Origin: Thalassospira sp. HJ
Lineage (GTDB): Bacteria; Pseudomonadota; Alphaproteobacteria; Rhodospirillales; Thalassospiraceae
Direction: 5' to 3'
NCBI RefSeq assembly: GCF_000948415.1
Contig: NZ_JYII01000010.1
Span: 496,001 to 560,000, forward strand
Length of the DNA stretch: 64,000 nt
Shown here: in pieces, positions 18,839-28,692 of the stretch
How positions within the stretch are numbered: position 1 is the first letter of the stretch
How the letters are laid out: the number at the start of each line of letters is the position of its first letter
Made by a program: the position numbers and the translations under genes
The notes under the pieces: generated by a model
Seen by the model: only the letters and a program-made list of their open reading frames with translations
Database searches by the model: none
Told to the model about the DNA's origin: nothing

Positions 18839-20800
18839 ATGAATTTTCTTTCCAGAATGAAGCTTCTCTATCAAATATCGCTGATTGGTGGGGTGGCGCT
18901 GCTTATTTTTGTTGTTGTCGGTGTCGTGCAATTCGTTGCCGAGCAACAGAGACAGTCAGCCGAGGAGATCGCTGAAACAGCGCTCGACAACAAGCTCGTC
19001 GCTGACGCGATTTCGAAGGATTTTCTCAATGCCCGCCGGCGTGAAAAGGACTTCCTGCTTCGGAAGGATGAGGAATACGTCACGCAGCATGCGGAAGTTG
19101 TTGCTGAAGTGAATATTGGTCTGGCGCAGTTGGAAGATGCGCCAACTTTGGAAGCTTATGATGCGCAACTTGCCGCCATCATTTCGGCCTTTGCAAACTA
19201 TTCGGCCAAGTTCTCGACCGTCGTCGAACTTCAGCGTGAAATTGGCCTGAACGAAGAAGAAGGCCTGTTGGGGCGGTTGCGGGGATCTGTGCACAACGTC
19301 GAAGAGGCGTTGAAGAAATATAATGCCGATAACCTGACCGTCATCATGTTGATGATGCGTCGCCACGAGAAGGATTTTCTGGCACGTCTTGATCCGAAAT
19401 ATGTCGGGCGCATTGATGATCGCCTTGCCGAATTTGCTCCTGCACTTGCGACGTCAAGCATCCCCGCCAGTGAAAAAACGGAAATCACCAATCTGATGAA
19501 GTCATATGTCACTGACTTCAAAGCTCTGTCGGAAAAGATCCTTCAGCGCGAGGCCGAGCTTGGCTTCCTGTCTGATTTTTATGCCGAGGCCGAACCGCTT
19601 TTGGATGAGATCAGTCTGGCAATTGGCGAAACTGCGCAAGGCGAAATGCTGCGTGCTGAAAAAATTGCGACCACCAGTTTGACCGTCACAGTTGTGATGT
19701 ATGCGGTCGGCGTGCTTGCACTGATGGTGCTGTCGCTATTGTTGTCACGGGCAATTGTGCGCGCGATTTCTGGCCTGACAACAAAGATGACCCGGTTGGC
19801 GGAAAACGACTTTGATGTCGATATCAATGAAGTGAACCGGGCCGACGAGATTGGCGAGATGGGACGTGCGGTTCTGGTGTTCCGTGAAAACGGTATCGAG
19901 CGCATCAAGCTTGAAGCCGCCCAGAAAGCCGAAGATGAAAAACGTCGCAAACGCATGGAAACACAGGAACGTTATATCAAGGAGTTTGATGAGGCTGTCG
20001 TTGCCGTCATGGCAGATGTCGGCACCGCGGTTGAGCAACTCCATCAGGTATCCAATGTCCTGCGTAGCAGTGCAGAAACGGCGACAAACCAGTCAATGGT
20101 CGTTTCATCAGGTGCCGAAGAGGCATCTTCGAATGTTCAACTGGTTGCAACGGCTGCGACCGAACTGTCCGCCTCGATCAGTGAGATTTCCGGTCAGGTG
20201 ACGGAAACATCGAGCATGGCGCAATCAGCAACAGAGCGTGCGCGTCATACAAACGATAATATTCAGGGATTGAATGACTCTGCGATCAAGATTGGCGAGG
20301 TGATCAGCCTGATCAGCGACATCGCCGAGCAAACCAACCTTCTGGCCCTGAACGCGACGATCGAGGCGGCCCGTGCCGGTGATGCTGGCAAGGGCTTTGC
20401 CGTGGTCGCAAGCGAGGTCAAAAACCTTGCCAATCAGACCGGCAAGGCGACCGAGGATATCACAACCCAGATCAACGATATCCAGCAGGCAACAGGTCTT
20501 GCCGTCGATGCCATCGACGAGATCGTCAAAATGATCTCGGACATCAGCGAAAGGGCCGCTGCGGTTGCCGCTGCAGTAGAACAGCAAACAGTTGCCACGG
20601 CGGAGATTTCGCAAAACGTTGAACAGGCCGCCGCCGGGACCGAGGAAATTTCGGCCGCGATGCAAGGGGTGTCGGCAGCCGTGAACGAAACCAATGCAGC
20701 GGCCGGTGATGTCAATCAGTCGGCGGATAATCTTGGGCATCAAAGTGGTGATCTGCGATCCCAGATTGATGGTTTCCTGGAACGGATGCGAGCACTTTAA
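18839..20800 (+). CDS. Methyl-accepting chemotaxis protein with helical bimodular-type sensor (paralogue 2)
   Basis: 653-residue receptor with the same plan as its neighbour: TM1 (about 10-31), helical sensor with [10 protein letters not shown] and [14 protein letters not shown] elements, TM2 (about 283-305), HAMP ([17 protein letters not shown]) and the signalling tip. The N-termini of the pair ([14 protein letters not shown] and [14 protein letters not shown]) and the signalling domains are almost the same, whereas the sensors differ more. This is what a tandem duplication with ligand divergence would give. It lies next to a regulator and TRAP transporter locus. Confidence 0.93.
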   Translation: MNFLSRMKLLYQISLIGGVALLIFVVVGVVQFVAEQQRQSAEEIAETALDNKLVADAISKDFLNARRREKDFLLRKDEEYVTQHAEVVAEVNIGLAQLEDAPTLEAYDAQLAAIISAFANYSAKFSTVVELQREIGLNEEEGLLGRLRGSVHNVEEALKKYNADNLTVIMLMMRRHEKDFLARLDPKYVGRIDDRLAEFAPALATSSIPASEKTEITNLMKSYVTDFKALSEKILQREAELGFLSDFYAEAEPLLDEISLAIGETAQGEMLRAEKIATTSLTVTVVMYAVGVLALMVLSLLLSRAIVRAISGLTTKMTRLAENDFDVDINEVNRADEIGEMGRAVLVFRENGIERIKLEAAQKAEDEKRRKRMETQERYIKEFDEAVVAVMADVGTAVEQLHQVSNVLRSSAETATNQSMVVSSGAEEASSNVQLVATAATELSASISEISGQVTETSSMAQSATERARHTNDNIQGLNDSAIKIGEVISLISDIAEQTNLLALNATIEAARAGDAGKGFAVVASEVKNLANQTGKATEDITTQINDIQQATGLAVDAIDEIVKMISDISERAAAVAAAVEQQTVATAEISQNVEQAAAGTEEISAAMQGVSAAVNETNAAAGDVNQSADNLGHQSGDLRSQIDGFLERMRAL

Positions 20801-20821
20801 CGACGAATTGTCGATAAGTAT

Positions 20822-20855
20822 AAGGCGGCGAGGGGTTTACCTTGCCGCCTTTATC
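20822..20855 (+). terminator. Terminator after chemoreceptor paralogue 2
   Basis: AAGGCGGC (20822-20829) pairs with GCCGCCTT (20844-20851), extended inward by AGG/CCT. Only a short T run follows, so efficiency is uncertain. Confidence 0.7.
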
Positions 20856-20939
20856 GCGATAAAATTCCGACAAATTTCCAACAATGCTGGTCACGTTTGC
20901 CGTGATTGACCAGAAGAACCGCATAACAGGAAACGTCGG

Positions 20940-21449
20940 ATGGCTGATAAAACGCGCATTGTCTCCTCGTCACATCTTGTCTCGGAACGCGCAGCCGAGC
21001 TTTCAGAACTTGAATTCGCCCTGATCCTGTCGGGCAACGCGTTTAACCGCTGGATGGTGCGTTGCATGCGTGCGGCCGGTATGCCCGATGTGTCGGTTCT
21101 TGATATTCTGGTTCTGCACAACGTCAATTCGCGTGAACGCGAAAAAAGCCTGTCCGAGGTTTGCTTTGTGCTGAATGTCGAAGACAGCCACCTTGTGAAC
21201 TATTCCCTTAAAAAGCTTCGCAAGCTTGGTCTGGTTGATGGGGTCAAGCGCGGCAAGGAAGTGCATTACGCAACAACCGCTGCAGGCCGCGACATGTGTG
21301 AGAAATATCGCCAGGTGCGTGAAGACTGCCTTGTTGAAACCTTCCAGCGGCTGGGCGTGAACGCAGAGGAAGTAGGCGATGTTGCCAAGACGCTTCGCGC
21401 AATTTCCGGCGTTTACGATCAGGCATCCCGCGCGGCGAGCTCGATCTAG
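20940..21449 (+). CDS. Winged-helix (MarR-like) transcriptional regulator
   Basis: 169-residue protein with a MarR-like winged helix-turn-helix in the middle: SVLDILVLHNVNSRER...LSEVCFVLNVEDSHLVNYSLKKL (about residues 55-105), with the wing around GVKRGKEVHYATTAAG. It matches a group of predicted winged-helix regulators often beside TRAP and oxoprolinase genes in alphaproteobacteria, as I recall. It probably controls the downstream transporter and enzyme genes; direct evidence would be an operator in the 283-bp gap after it. A strong terminator follows. Confidence 0.82.
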   Translation: MADKTRIVSSSHLVSERAAELSELEFALILSGNAFNRWMVRCMRAAGMPDVSVLDILVLHNVNSREREKSLSEVCFVLNVEDSHLVNYSLKKLRKLGLVDGVKRGKEVHYATTAAGRDMCEKYRQVREDCLVETFQRLGVNAEEVGDVAKTLRAISGVYDQASRAASSI

Positions 21450-21501
21450 GGGCCAGCCCAAAGCAAATCGCACATTTTTCTTGGTATCATCCTAAAAGAT
21501 T

Positions 21502-21537
21502 ACGGGCGGCAGATCAGAAGGACTGCCGCCCGTTTTC
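21502..21537 (+). terminator. Terminator after the winged-helix regulator
   Basis: ACGGGCGGCAG (21502-21512) pairs with CTGCCGCCCGT (21523-21533) around a 10-nt loop, then TTT. The TRAP operon downstream therefore needs its own promoter. Confidence 0.88.
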
Positions 21538-21625
21538 TGTTGCGGGACAACGGATTGGCAATGATCCGGTATTTCACAGGGATGTACTCGGGTTGCAGTT
21601 TTTGCATGGTAGTTATGAAACAACA

Positions 21626-21655
21626 TTGACAATTTATCGGTAAAATGTGATCAAT
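21626..21655 (+). promoter_or_regulatory. Possible promoter of the TRAP operon
   Basis: A perfect -35 TTGACA lies at 21626-21631. At 17-18 bp spacing the -10 candidates (GATCAA/ATCAAT) are poor, so an activator may be needed or the real -10 is elsewhere. It is about 80 bp ahead of the binding-protein gene. Confidence 0.4.
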
Positions 21656-21680
21656 GTGTCGGGAGGCTACTTTGGAGTCT

Positions 21681-21702
21681 CGGTACACGAAAGCGTGTAT
21701 CG
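21681..21702 (+). promoter_or_regulatory. Leader hairpin upstream of the TRAP binding-protein gene
   Basis: CGGTACACG (21681-21689) pairs with CGTGTATCG (21694-21702) with one G-U pair around a 4-nt AAAG loop. It lies 31 bp before the ATG and 15 bp before the Shine-Dalgarno GGGAG, so it would be part of the 5' UTR if the upstream promoter is right. It may stabilise the mRNA. Confidence 0.55.
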
Positions 21703-21732
21703 GCTTGCATCACACACAGGGAGACTTGAAAA

Positions 21733-22707
21733 ATGTTGAAAAAAGCACTTTCAACCGTCGCAGTTGCAGCGATCACCATGTCAGCCGGTTTCGCATCCGC
21801 TGAAGAAACCTGGGACATGGCAACACCGTATCCGGACGCGACGTTCCACACCCAGAACATCATCGAATTTGCCAAGGACGTAAATGAAGCATCCGGCGGC
21901 GAACTCAACATCACTGTTCATTCCGGTGGTTCGCTATTCAAGCATGCTGACATCAAACGTTCGGTTCAGCGCGGCCTGATCCCGATCGGCGAAACACTGA
22001 TTTCGCTGCTGGCGAACGAAAACCCGATCTACACCGTTGACGCGATCCCGTTCCTGGCGACTTCCTATGAAGATGCCGAGAAACTTTGGGAAGTATCGCG
22101 CGCTGGCATCGAAGCAGCCCTTGCTGAAGACGGCCTTAAAGTTCTTTATGCTGTTCCGTGGCCGGCACAGGGTCTTTACACCGCAGACGAAGTCAATACC
22201 GTTGCTGACCTCGAAGGTGTGAAGTTCCGTGCATATAACGCCACCACGTCTGAACTGGCGTCCCTGACCGGCATGGTTGCGACCCAGGTTGAAGTTCCGG
22301 AAATCCCGACCGCCTTTGCCACCGGCATTGTCGAAGCGATGATCACCTCGCCGTCGACCGGTGCGAACTCCAAGGCTTGGGACTTCGTTTCGAACTTCTA
22401 TGACGTTCAGGCATGGCTTCCGAAAAACATGGTTGTTGTAAGTGCAGCAGCATTCGATGGCCTTTCTGCCGACGTTCAGGCTGCCGTTCTTGAAGCGGCT
22501 GCCAAAGCCGAGACCCGCGGTTGGGAAATGAGCATGGCAGAAGCCGAAGAGAAAAAGAAAATTCTCTCTGACAACGGCATGAACGTTGCTGCACCGAGTG
22601 CAGAACTCAAAAACGGTCTGGCAGAAGCTGGCGACAAGATGGTTGCTGGTTGGCTCGAAAAAACCGGCGATGAAGGCAAAGCCATCATCGACGCGTTCAA
22701 GAACTAA
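21733..22707 (+). CDS. dctP: TRAP transporter periplasmic substrate-binding protein (DctP type)
   Basis: 324 residues with a clear Sec signal peptide ending ASAEE (about residue 24). The mature part has the DctP fold: ATPYPDATFHTQNIIEFAKD, the hinge segment GVKFRAYNATTSELA with the Arg that usually binds the ligand carboxylate (about residue 163), and AFATGIVEAMITSPSTGANS. It binds a small carboxylate in the periplasm and hands it to the DctQ/DctM permease. The neighbouring oxoprolinase suggests 5-oxoproline or a hydantoin-like ligand; that is inference. Confidence 0.92.
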   Translation: MLKKALSTVAVAAITMSAGFASAEETWDMATPYPDATFHTQNIIEFAKDVNEASGGELNITVHSGGSLFKHADIKRSVQRGLIPIGETLISLLANENPIYTVDAIPFLATSYEDAEKLWEVSRAGIEAALAEDGLKVLYAVPWPAQGLYTADEVNTVADLEGVKFRAYNATTSELASLTGMVATQVEVPEIPTAFATGIVEAMITSPSTGANSKAWDFVSNFYDVQAWLPKNMVVVSAAAFDGLSADVQAAVLEAAAKAETRGWEMSMAEAEEKKKILSDNGMNVAAPSAELKNGLAEAGDKMVAGWLEKTGDEGKAIIDAFKN

Positions 22708-22827
22708 TATCCGGTTCCTGCCAATTGCCGGGGCCGGACGGTTGTCGTCATCCGTTCGGTCCCGGACAATCCGCACATTTTAATGTTACTGTCCGTTCAT
22801 TACGATAAGTCGCTTTGGGGATAATCG

Positions 22828-23361
22828 TTGGCGGAAAGGGGGACTGCTGTGCGCAGACTGCTAGATTATTTATTCAAATTCAGTGCCGTTCTGGCGGCCG
22901 CATTCCTGGTAATCATCGCGCTGCTGATCCTGGCTCAGTCCTTGGGGCGCCTTGTCGGGATCGCCGTTCACGATGCCAATGAACTGGCCGGGTTCTCGCT
23001 TGCTGCCGGTACGTTCCTTGCCCTTGGTCCTGCACTTCGTGCCGGCACCCATATCCGGGTCATGATCGTTCTTTCCCACCTTAAAGGCGGTGTCCGCCGT
23101 TTGGTCGAAGCGATCACCCTTCTGGTTGCGATCTATCTTGCCGGTTACTTCGCCTGGTGGATGGCGGTTCTGGCCCAGGAAAGCTTTTCGTATGGCGATA
23201 CGTCGCCCGGCGTTCTGGCCTTCCCGCTGTGGATCCCGCAAACCGCCATGGCGTTTGGACTTGTTGTCTTTACCATCGCACTGCTCGAAGCATTTGTTGA
23301 TCTTCTGGCTGGCCGCGAACCCGCTTTCGTCAGCGGCGAAGCAAACGAACTGAACGAGTAG
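22828..23361 (+). CDS. dctQ: TRAP transporter small permease (DctQ type)
   Basis: 177 residues with four transmembrane helices (about 17-37, 50-70, 87-110, 128-150), the standard DctQ layout, including the family-like AGTFLALGPALRAGTHIRV between helices 2 and 3. The start is TTG at 22828 with GGGGAT upstream; GTG at 22849 is the alternative. It sits 120 bp after the binding-protein gene and 9 bp before the large permease gene, so the two permease genes are co-translated. Confidence 0.9.
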   Translation: MAERGTAVRRLLDYLFKFSAVLAAAFLVIIALLILAQSLGRLVGIAVHDANELAGFSLAAGTFLALGPALRAGTHIRVMIVLSHLKGGVRRLVEAITLLVAIYLAGYFAWWMAVLAQESFSYGDTSPGVLAFPLWIPQTAMAFGLVVFTIALLEAFVDLLAGREPAFVSGEANELNE

Positions 23362-23370
23362 GGGGCGGTC

Positions 23371-24672
23371 ATGGACGTACTTCAAATCGGTTTAATCCTG
23401 ATGGGCCTGCTGTTCCTGTTTCTGGGCGCTGGTCTGTGGGTTGCACTTGCACTTTTTGCCATTGGTGTTTTTGCCATTGATGTTTTCACAAGCGGCCAAA
23501 CCGGTCCGATTATCGCCACCACAGCATGGTCAAGCCTTGCGACCTGGTCATTGGCACCGCTGCCGCTGTTTATCTGGATGGGTGAAATCCTGTTCCGGTC
23601 TCGCCTTTCAGAAGACATGTTCACCGGGCTTGCCCCGTGGCTGAACAAGCTTCCGGGCCGGTTGTTGCATGTGAACATTCTGGGGTGTGGTATCTTTGCG
23701 GCTGTGTCTGGTTCGTCCGCGGCGACTGCTGCGACCATCGGGCGCATGTCGATCCCCGAACTTCGTAAACAGGGCTATGCCGATAGCCTGATCCTTGGCA
23801 CGCTTGCCGGTTCCGGTACGCTGGGTCTTCTGATCCCACCGTCGATCATTCTGATTGTTTATGGTGTCTCGGCCGAACTTTCCATTGCCCGTCTGTTCAT
23901 CGCCGGCGTCATTCCTGGTGCCATGCTGATCGTCATGTTCATGAGCTTCGTTGGCATCTGGGCCACGATCAACAAGGACAAGATGCCAGCAGCTGAACCG
24001 AGCATCCCGTTTGCCGAAAAAATCCATGCATCGGGTCGTCTGATCCCGGTCATTCTTCTGATCTCTGCTGTGATCGGTTCGATCTATGGCGGGGTTGCCA
24101 CCCCGACCGAGGCTGCGGCATTCGGTGTGGTTGGCGCGTTGATCCTCTCAGGCCTTAGCGGTTCGCTTTCCAAGGAAAGTCTGCTTGATGGCATCATGGG
24201 GGCGACCCGCACATCCTGCATGATCTGCTTTATCCTTGCAGGGGCGGCGGTACTGACGGTTGCCATGGGCTTTACCGGTGTGCCGCGCGAATTGGCGGCC
24301 TGGATCGCCCATATGGAATTGTCGCCTTATGCACTGCTTGGCGCACTGACCATTTTCTTCATCGTCCTTGGCTGCTTCCTTGACGGGATTTCGGTGGTGG
24401 TTCTGACCACTTCGGTGATCCTGCCGATGGTGCAGGCCGCGGGCATCGACCTTCTGTGGTTTGGCATCTATGTGGTGCTGGTGGTCGAAATGTCACAGAT
24501 CACGCCACCGGTCGGCTTTAACCTTTTCGTGCTGCAAGGCCTGACAGGCAAGAACCTGTTCAAGATTGCAGTTGCTGCCTTGCCATTCTTTTTCCTGCTG
24601 TTGTTTGCCGCCCTTCTGATCACCGTCTTCCCGGGGATCGTGACCTGGCTGCCAACGCAGATGAGTGGCTAA
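23371..24672 (+). CDS. dctM: TRAP transporter large permease (DctM type)
   Basis: 433-residue, roughly twelve-helix membrane protein that forms the Na+-coupled transport channel. Family hallmarks are AAVSGSSAATAATIGRMSIP, GTLAGSGTLGLLIPPSI and a C-terminal EMSQITPPVGFNLFVLQG. The size is normal. Together with the preceding DctP and DctQ genes it makes one complete transporter. The oxoprolinase gene follows after about 60 bp, without an obvious terminator. Confidence 0.95.
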   Translation: MDVLQIGLILMGLLFLFLGAGLWVALALFAIGVFAIDVFTSGQTGPIIATTAWSSLATWSLAPLPLFIWMGEILFRSRLSEDMFTGLAPWLNKLPGRLLHVNILGCGIFAAVSGSSAATAATIGRMSIPELRKQGYADSLILGTLAGSGTLGLLIPPSIILIVYGVSAELSIARLFIAGVIPGAMLIVMFMSFVGIWATINKDKMPAAEPSIPFAEKIHASGRLIPVILLISAVIGSIYGGVATPTEAAAFGVVGALILSGLSGSLSKESLLDGIMGATRTSCMICFILAGAAVLTVAMGFTGVPRELAAWIAHMELSPYALLGALTIFFIVLGCFLDGISVVVLTTSVILPMVQAAGIDLLWFGIYVVLVVEMSQITPPVGFNLFVLQGLTGKNLFKIAVAALPFFFLLLFAALLITVFPGIVTWLPTQMSG

Positions 24673-24740
24673 CGGCGATCGACTGGACTGAATTAAATAT
24701 TCGAATTTTCTGACTACAGATGCCTTAAGGAGTGCGCATC

Positions 24741-27700
24741 ATGGCACCGCTCGACCAAAATTCGCCCACCTCGCAGACGACCGGACAGCCGAAATGGCAG
24801 TTCTGGATTGATCGCGGCGGCACCTTTACCGATATCGTTGCCCGCAAGCCCAATGGCACGCTTGTCACCCACAAGCTGCTTTCGGAAAACCCCGAACGCT
24901 ACAAGGACGCTGCCATTCAGGGCATCCGCGAGCTGCTTGAGGTTGCTGAGGGCGAGAAAATCCCGGCTGAGAAGATCGAAGCCGTCAAGATGGGCACCAC
25001 GGTCGCAACCAACGCCCTGCTGGAGCGTAAGGGTGATCGCACCGTGCTGGTTACCACCAAGGGCTTCCGCGATGCGCTGCGTCTCGCCTATCAGAACCGC
25101 CCGCGACTGTTTGATCGCAACATCATTCTGCCGGAAACGCTTTATGAAACCGTGATCGAGACTGCGGGCCGCTTCAACGCGCAGGGTCACGAGCTCGAAG
25201 GCATGGACCTTGATGCGCTGCGTGCTGACCTGCAGAAGGTCTATGACAGCGGCATTCGTGCCTGTGCCATCGTCTTCATGCATGGTTATCGCTATACCGC
25301 CCATGAACTGGCAGCCGAAAAGGTTGCCCGCGACATCGGCTTTACCCAGGTTTCGACCAGCCACCAGGTCAGCCCGCTGATGAAGCTGGTTTCGCGCGGT
25401 GATACCACCGTGGTTGATGCCTATCTGTCGCCGATCCTGCGTCGTTATGTCGAACAGGTTGCTGGTGAGCTGGGTGGCGTGAAGCTGATGTTCATGCAGT
25501 CGAACGGCGGTCTGACCGATGCGGCCAAGTTCCAGGGCAAGGACGCCATTCTGTCCGGTCCTGCTGGTGGTGTGGTCGGCATGGTCCGTACGGCCGAAAT
25601 GGATGGCTACAAGCAGGTTATCGGCTTCGACATGGGTGGTACTTCGACCGACGTTTCGCACTATGACGGCGAATACGAACGCGATTTCGAAACCCAGGTT
25701 GCCGGTGTGCGCATGCGTGCACCGATGATGAAAATCCACACGGTTGCCGCCGGTGGTGGCTCGATCCTGCATTTTGACGGTGCGCGTTTCCGCGTTGGCC
25801 CGGACAGTGCCGGTGCAAACCCGGGCCCGGCGGCCTATCGCCGTGGTGGTCCGCTGGCGGTTACCGACATCAACGTCATGCTGGGCAAGGTTCAGCCGGA
25901 CTTCTTCCCGAATGTGTTTGGTCCCGAAGGCGACGAGCCGCTTAATGCCGAAGCCGTCCGCAAGGGCTTCGAGGAAATGGCGGCTGACATCGAAAAGAAT
26001 ACCGGCCAGATCCGCACCCCCGAAGAAGTCGCCGAAGGCTTCCTGCGCATTGCCGTTGAAAACATGGCAAACGCCATCAAGCAGATCTCGGTACAGCGCG
26101 GCTACGACGTCAGCGACTATATCCTGCAGTGCTTTGGCGGTGCCGGTGGTCAGCATGCCTGTCAGGTGGCCGACACCCTTGGCATGACCAAGGTCTTTGT
26201 TCATCCGTTCGCGGGCGTTCTGTCGGCCTATGGCATGGGCCTTGCCGATATCCGCGCCATGCGTGAGCAGGCCGTAGAAGGCCAGCTTGCCGCCAGTGGC
26301 CTTGCCGACCTTGATAAGCAGCTGGATGCGTTGGCTGTTGACGCCCTGGCTGAGCTGAAAGAGCAGGGCATTTCTGATGACAAAATCAGCCTGCTGAAAC
26401 GCCTGCATCTCCGTTATGACGGTACCGACACCCCGCTGATCGTTGATTTCGGCGATGTCGATGCCATCAAGGCCCAGTTCGAAGAACAGCACAAGCAGCG
26501 CTATGGTTTTGTCATGAGCGAGAAGCCGCTGGTCGTTGAAGCCGTCGCGGTCGAAGCCATTGGCGAAACCCAGAGCCTGCCGTCTGCCATGGCTGAACTG
26601 GGTGGCGCGGAAGTCATGCTCAAGCCGCTGGCGACCCGTCCGGTCGTGTTTGATGGCAAAACCGAACAAACCCCGTTCTACAAACGTGAAAACCTGAAAC
26701 CGGGTGCGACCGTTCGTGGTCCGGCGGTTATCGTCGAGCCGGTTGGCACCACCGTGATCGATCCGGGCTGGGAAGCCAAGGTGAATGGCCTTGATCATTT
26801 GATCCTGAACCGTGTTGTGCCGATGAAACGGACCGAGGCAATTGGGACCCAGGCCGATCCGGTGATGCTTGAAGTGTTCAACAACCTGTTCATGAACATT
26901 GCCGAGCAGATGGGTGTCACTCTTGCCAACACCTCCTACTCGGTCAACATCAAGGAACGTCTGGACTTCTCGTGCGCGGTGTTTGATCAGGAAGGTCTTC
27001 TGATTGCCAACGCCCCGCATATGCCCGTCCACCTTGGATCGATGGGTGAGTCGGTTCAGGCCGTGATCAATAACAACGCCGGGAAGATGAAGCCGGGCGA
27101 TGTTTATATGCTCAATGACCCGTATAACGGCGGCACGCACCTGCCCGACATCACCCTGATCACGCCGGTCTTTGGTGATGATGGTAAGGAAGTACTGTTC
27201 TATGTCGCATCGCGTGGTCACCATGCCGATGTTGGCGGCATCACCCCAGGCTCCATGGCGCCGAATTCCCGCGTTCTTGAAGAAGAAGGCGTTCTGATCA
27301 ACAACTTCAAACTGGTTGATCAGGGGGCGTTTGATGAAAAAGGTCTGACCGATCTTCTCGAAGGTGCAAAATACCCGGCACGTAACCCCTATCAGAACAT
27401 CGCCGATCTGCGCGCACAGATCGCGGCCAATGAAAAGGGTGTGCAGGAACTGCGCAAGATGGTCGATCACTTTGGCCTTGATGTGGTGCATGCCTATATG
27501 CAGCACGTTCAAGACAACGCCGAAGAAAGCGTGCGTCGTGTCATCGATGTGCTGAAAGACGGCGAATACGCTTATGAGATGGACAATGGTGCGGTCGTCC
27601 GCGTCAAGGTCACCATCGACAAGGCTACCCGTTCGGCAACGGTCGATTTCACCGGCACGTCCGATCAGCTCGATAACAACTTCAATGCGCCGTCTGCGGT

Positions 27701-28382
27701 GACCCGTGCGGCTGTGCTCTATGTCTTCAGAACGCTTGTTGATGATGACATTCCGCTCAATGCCGGGTGCCTGAAGCCGGTCAACCTGATCGTGCCCGAA
27801 GGATCGATGCTTAATCCGCGTTATCCGGCCGCCGTCGTTGCCGGTAACGTCGAAACCAGCATGCATGTCACCGATACGCTTTATGCCGCCCTTGGTGTGC
27901 TTTCGGGTGGTCAGGGCACGATGAACAACTTCACCTGGGGCAATGATACGCACCAGTATTACGAAACCATCTGTGGCGGTACCGGTGCCGGGCCTGACTT
28001 TGATGGTACGGCAGCTGTTCATTCGCACATGACCAACTCGCGCCTGACCGATCCGGAAGTTCTTGAATGGCGCTTCCCGGTCCTGCTCGAAAGCTTCGAA
28101 ATCCGCAAGAGTTCCGGCGGTGCGGGCAAGCACAAGGGCGGCGATGGTGCGATCCGTCGTGTTCGTTTCCTTGAAGACATGACCGCATCGATCCTGTCCA
28201 ACCACCGTCGTGTGCCGGTTCAGGCATGCCAGGGTGGGGAACCCGGCCAGCTTGGCCGTAATGCCATCGAACGGATCGACGGCACGGTGATCGAGCTCAA
28301 GGGCACCGACGGTGCGGAAATGCATCCGGGCGATGTCTTTGTCATCGAAACTCCGGGCGGTGGCGGTTACGGCAAGGCCTGA
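24741..28382 (+). CDS. 5-oxoprolinase / hydantoinase A-B fusion
   Basis: 1213-residue ATP-dependent amidohydrolase. The N-terminal HyuA half (about residues 1-700) begins with the actin-fold nucleotide motif [17 protein letters not shown] and contains [16 protein letters not shown]. The HyuB half (about 706-1210) begins [18 protein letters not shown] and includes [17 protein letters not shown] and [13 protein letters not shown]. The length matches single-chain 5-oxoprolinases, which open 5-oxo-L-proline to glutamate using ATP. AAGGAG at 24727-24732 sets the ATG at 24741. Bacterial HyuA/HyuB proteins also act on hydantoins or acetophenones, so the substrate is not certain. Linkage to the TRAP genes suggests the imported compound is its substrate. 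Confidence 0.9.
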   Translation: MAPLDQNSPTSQTTGQPKWQFWIDRGGTFTDIVARKPNGTLVTHKLLSENPERYKDAAIQGIRELLEVAEGEKIPAEKIEAVKMGTTVATNALLERKGDRTVLVTTKGFRDALRLAYQNRPRLFDRNIILPETLYETVIETAGRFNAQGHELEGMDLDALRADLQKVYDSGIRACAIVFMHGYRYTAHELAAEKVARDIGFTQVSTSHQVSPLMKLVSRGDTTVVDAYLSPILRRYVEQVAGELGGVKLMFMQSNGGLTDAAKFQGKDAILSGPAGGVVGMVRTAEMDGYKQVIGFDMGGTSTDVSHYDGEYERDFETQVAGVRMRAPMMKIHTVAAGGGSILHFDGARFRVGPDSAGANPGPAAYRRGGPLAVTDINVMLGKVQPDFFPNVFGPEGDEPLNAEAVRKGFEEMAADIEKNTGQIRTPEEVAEGFLRIAVENMANAIKQISVQRGYDVSDYILQCFGGAGGQHACQVADTLGMTKVFVHPFAGVLSAYGMGLADIRAMREQAVEGQLAASGLADLDKQLDALAVDALAELKEQGISDDKISLLKRLHLRYDGTDTPLIVDFGDVDAIKAQFEEQHKQRYGFVMSEKPLVVEAVAVEAIGETQSLPSAMAELGGAEVMLKPLATRPVVFDGKTEQTPFYKRENLKPGATVRGPAVIVEPVGTTVIDPGWEAKVNGLDHLILNRVVPMKRTEAIGTQADPVMLEVFNNLFMNIAEQMGVTLANTSYSVNIKERLDFSCAVFDQEGLLIANAPHMPVHLGSMGESVQAVINNNAGKMKPGDVYMLNDPYNGGTHLPDITLITPVFGDDGKEVLFYVASRGHHADVGGITPGSMAPNSRVLEEEGVLINNFKLVDQGAFDEKGLTDLLEGAKYPARNPYQNIADLRAQIAANEKGVQELRKMVDHFGLDVVHAYMQHVQDNAEESVRRVIDVLKDGEYAYEMDNGAVVRVKVTIDKATRSATVDFTGTSDQLDNNFNAPSAVTRAAVLYVFRTLVDDDIPLNAGCLKPVNLIVPEGSMLNPRYPAAVVAGNVETSMHVTDTLYAALGVLSGGQGTMNNFTWGNDTHQYYETICGGTGAGPDFDGTAAVHSHMTNSRLTDPEVLEWRFPVLLESFEIRKSSGGAGKHKGGDGAIRRVRFLEDMTASILSNHRRVPVQACQGGEPGQLGRNAIERIDGTVIELKGTDGAEMHPGDVFVIETPGGGGYGKA

Positions 28383-28453
28383 CCGCCCACCCAACCAGAT
28401 GTCCCGGGCCGGGAATGTGTTCCCCCCTTAAACACCTGATGTTTCCGGTCCCC

Positions 28454-28489
28454 AAAGCCGCCTTGCTCCCTGTTGCAAGGCGGCTTTTT
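28454..28489 (+). terminator. Terminator after the oxoprolinase gene
   Basis: AAAGCCGCCTTGC (28454-28466) pairs with GCAAGGCGGCTTT (28475-28487), followed by further T residues. It separates the transporter/oxoprolinase unit from the glutamate-synthase-like gene. Confidence 0.92.
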
Positions 28490-28692
28490 CTTGATGTTAT
28501 AAAGATCGTCCCTACATGCAATTCACGTGGGGTTTCATTAAAAATCAACGACATTGCCATTGAGGCCCGTGGTCAAATCAACGATGATCATGGATGTTGC
28601 TGCTATCTTGGATGCGAAATACCAGATGCCTGCCCGCACAGGCGGTATTTCGGGGGATCAGATCGGCCTGAACAGGACAGGAAGAGAGCACC
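28490..28692. other. Upstream region of the FMN-binding glutamate-synthase-like gene
   Basis: This is the remainder of a 310-bp gap. No gene is visible. GCCCGCACAGGCGG-type short repeats occur near 28633-28646. A promoter for the next gene should lie here but no clear hexamer pair was seen. Confidence 0.4.

Noticed and set aside
24714-28394. A 1226-codon open frame on the minus strand covering the whole oxoprolinase gene
   Set aside because: It mirrors the codon-position bias of the plus-strand gene, has no family features, is full of low-complexity His/Arg/Asp/Gly, and the plus-strand protein is unmistakable. A long antisense frame is expected with this GC bias.
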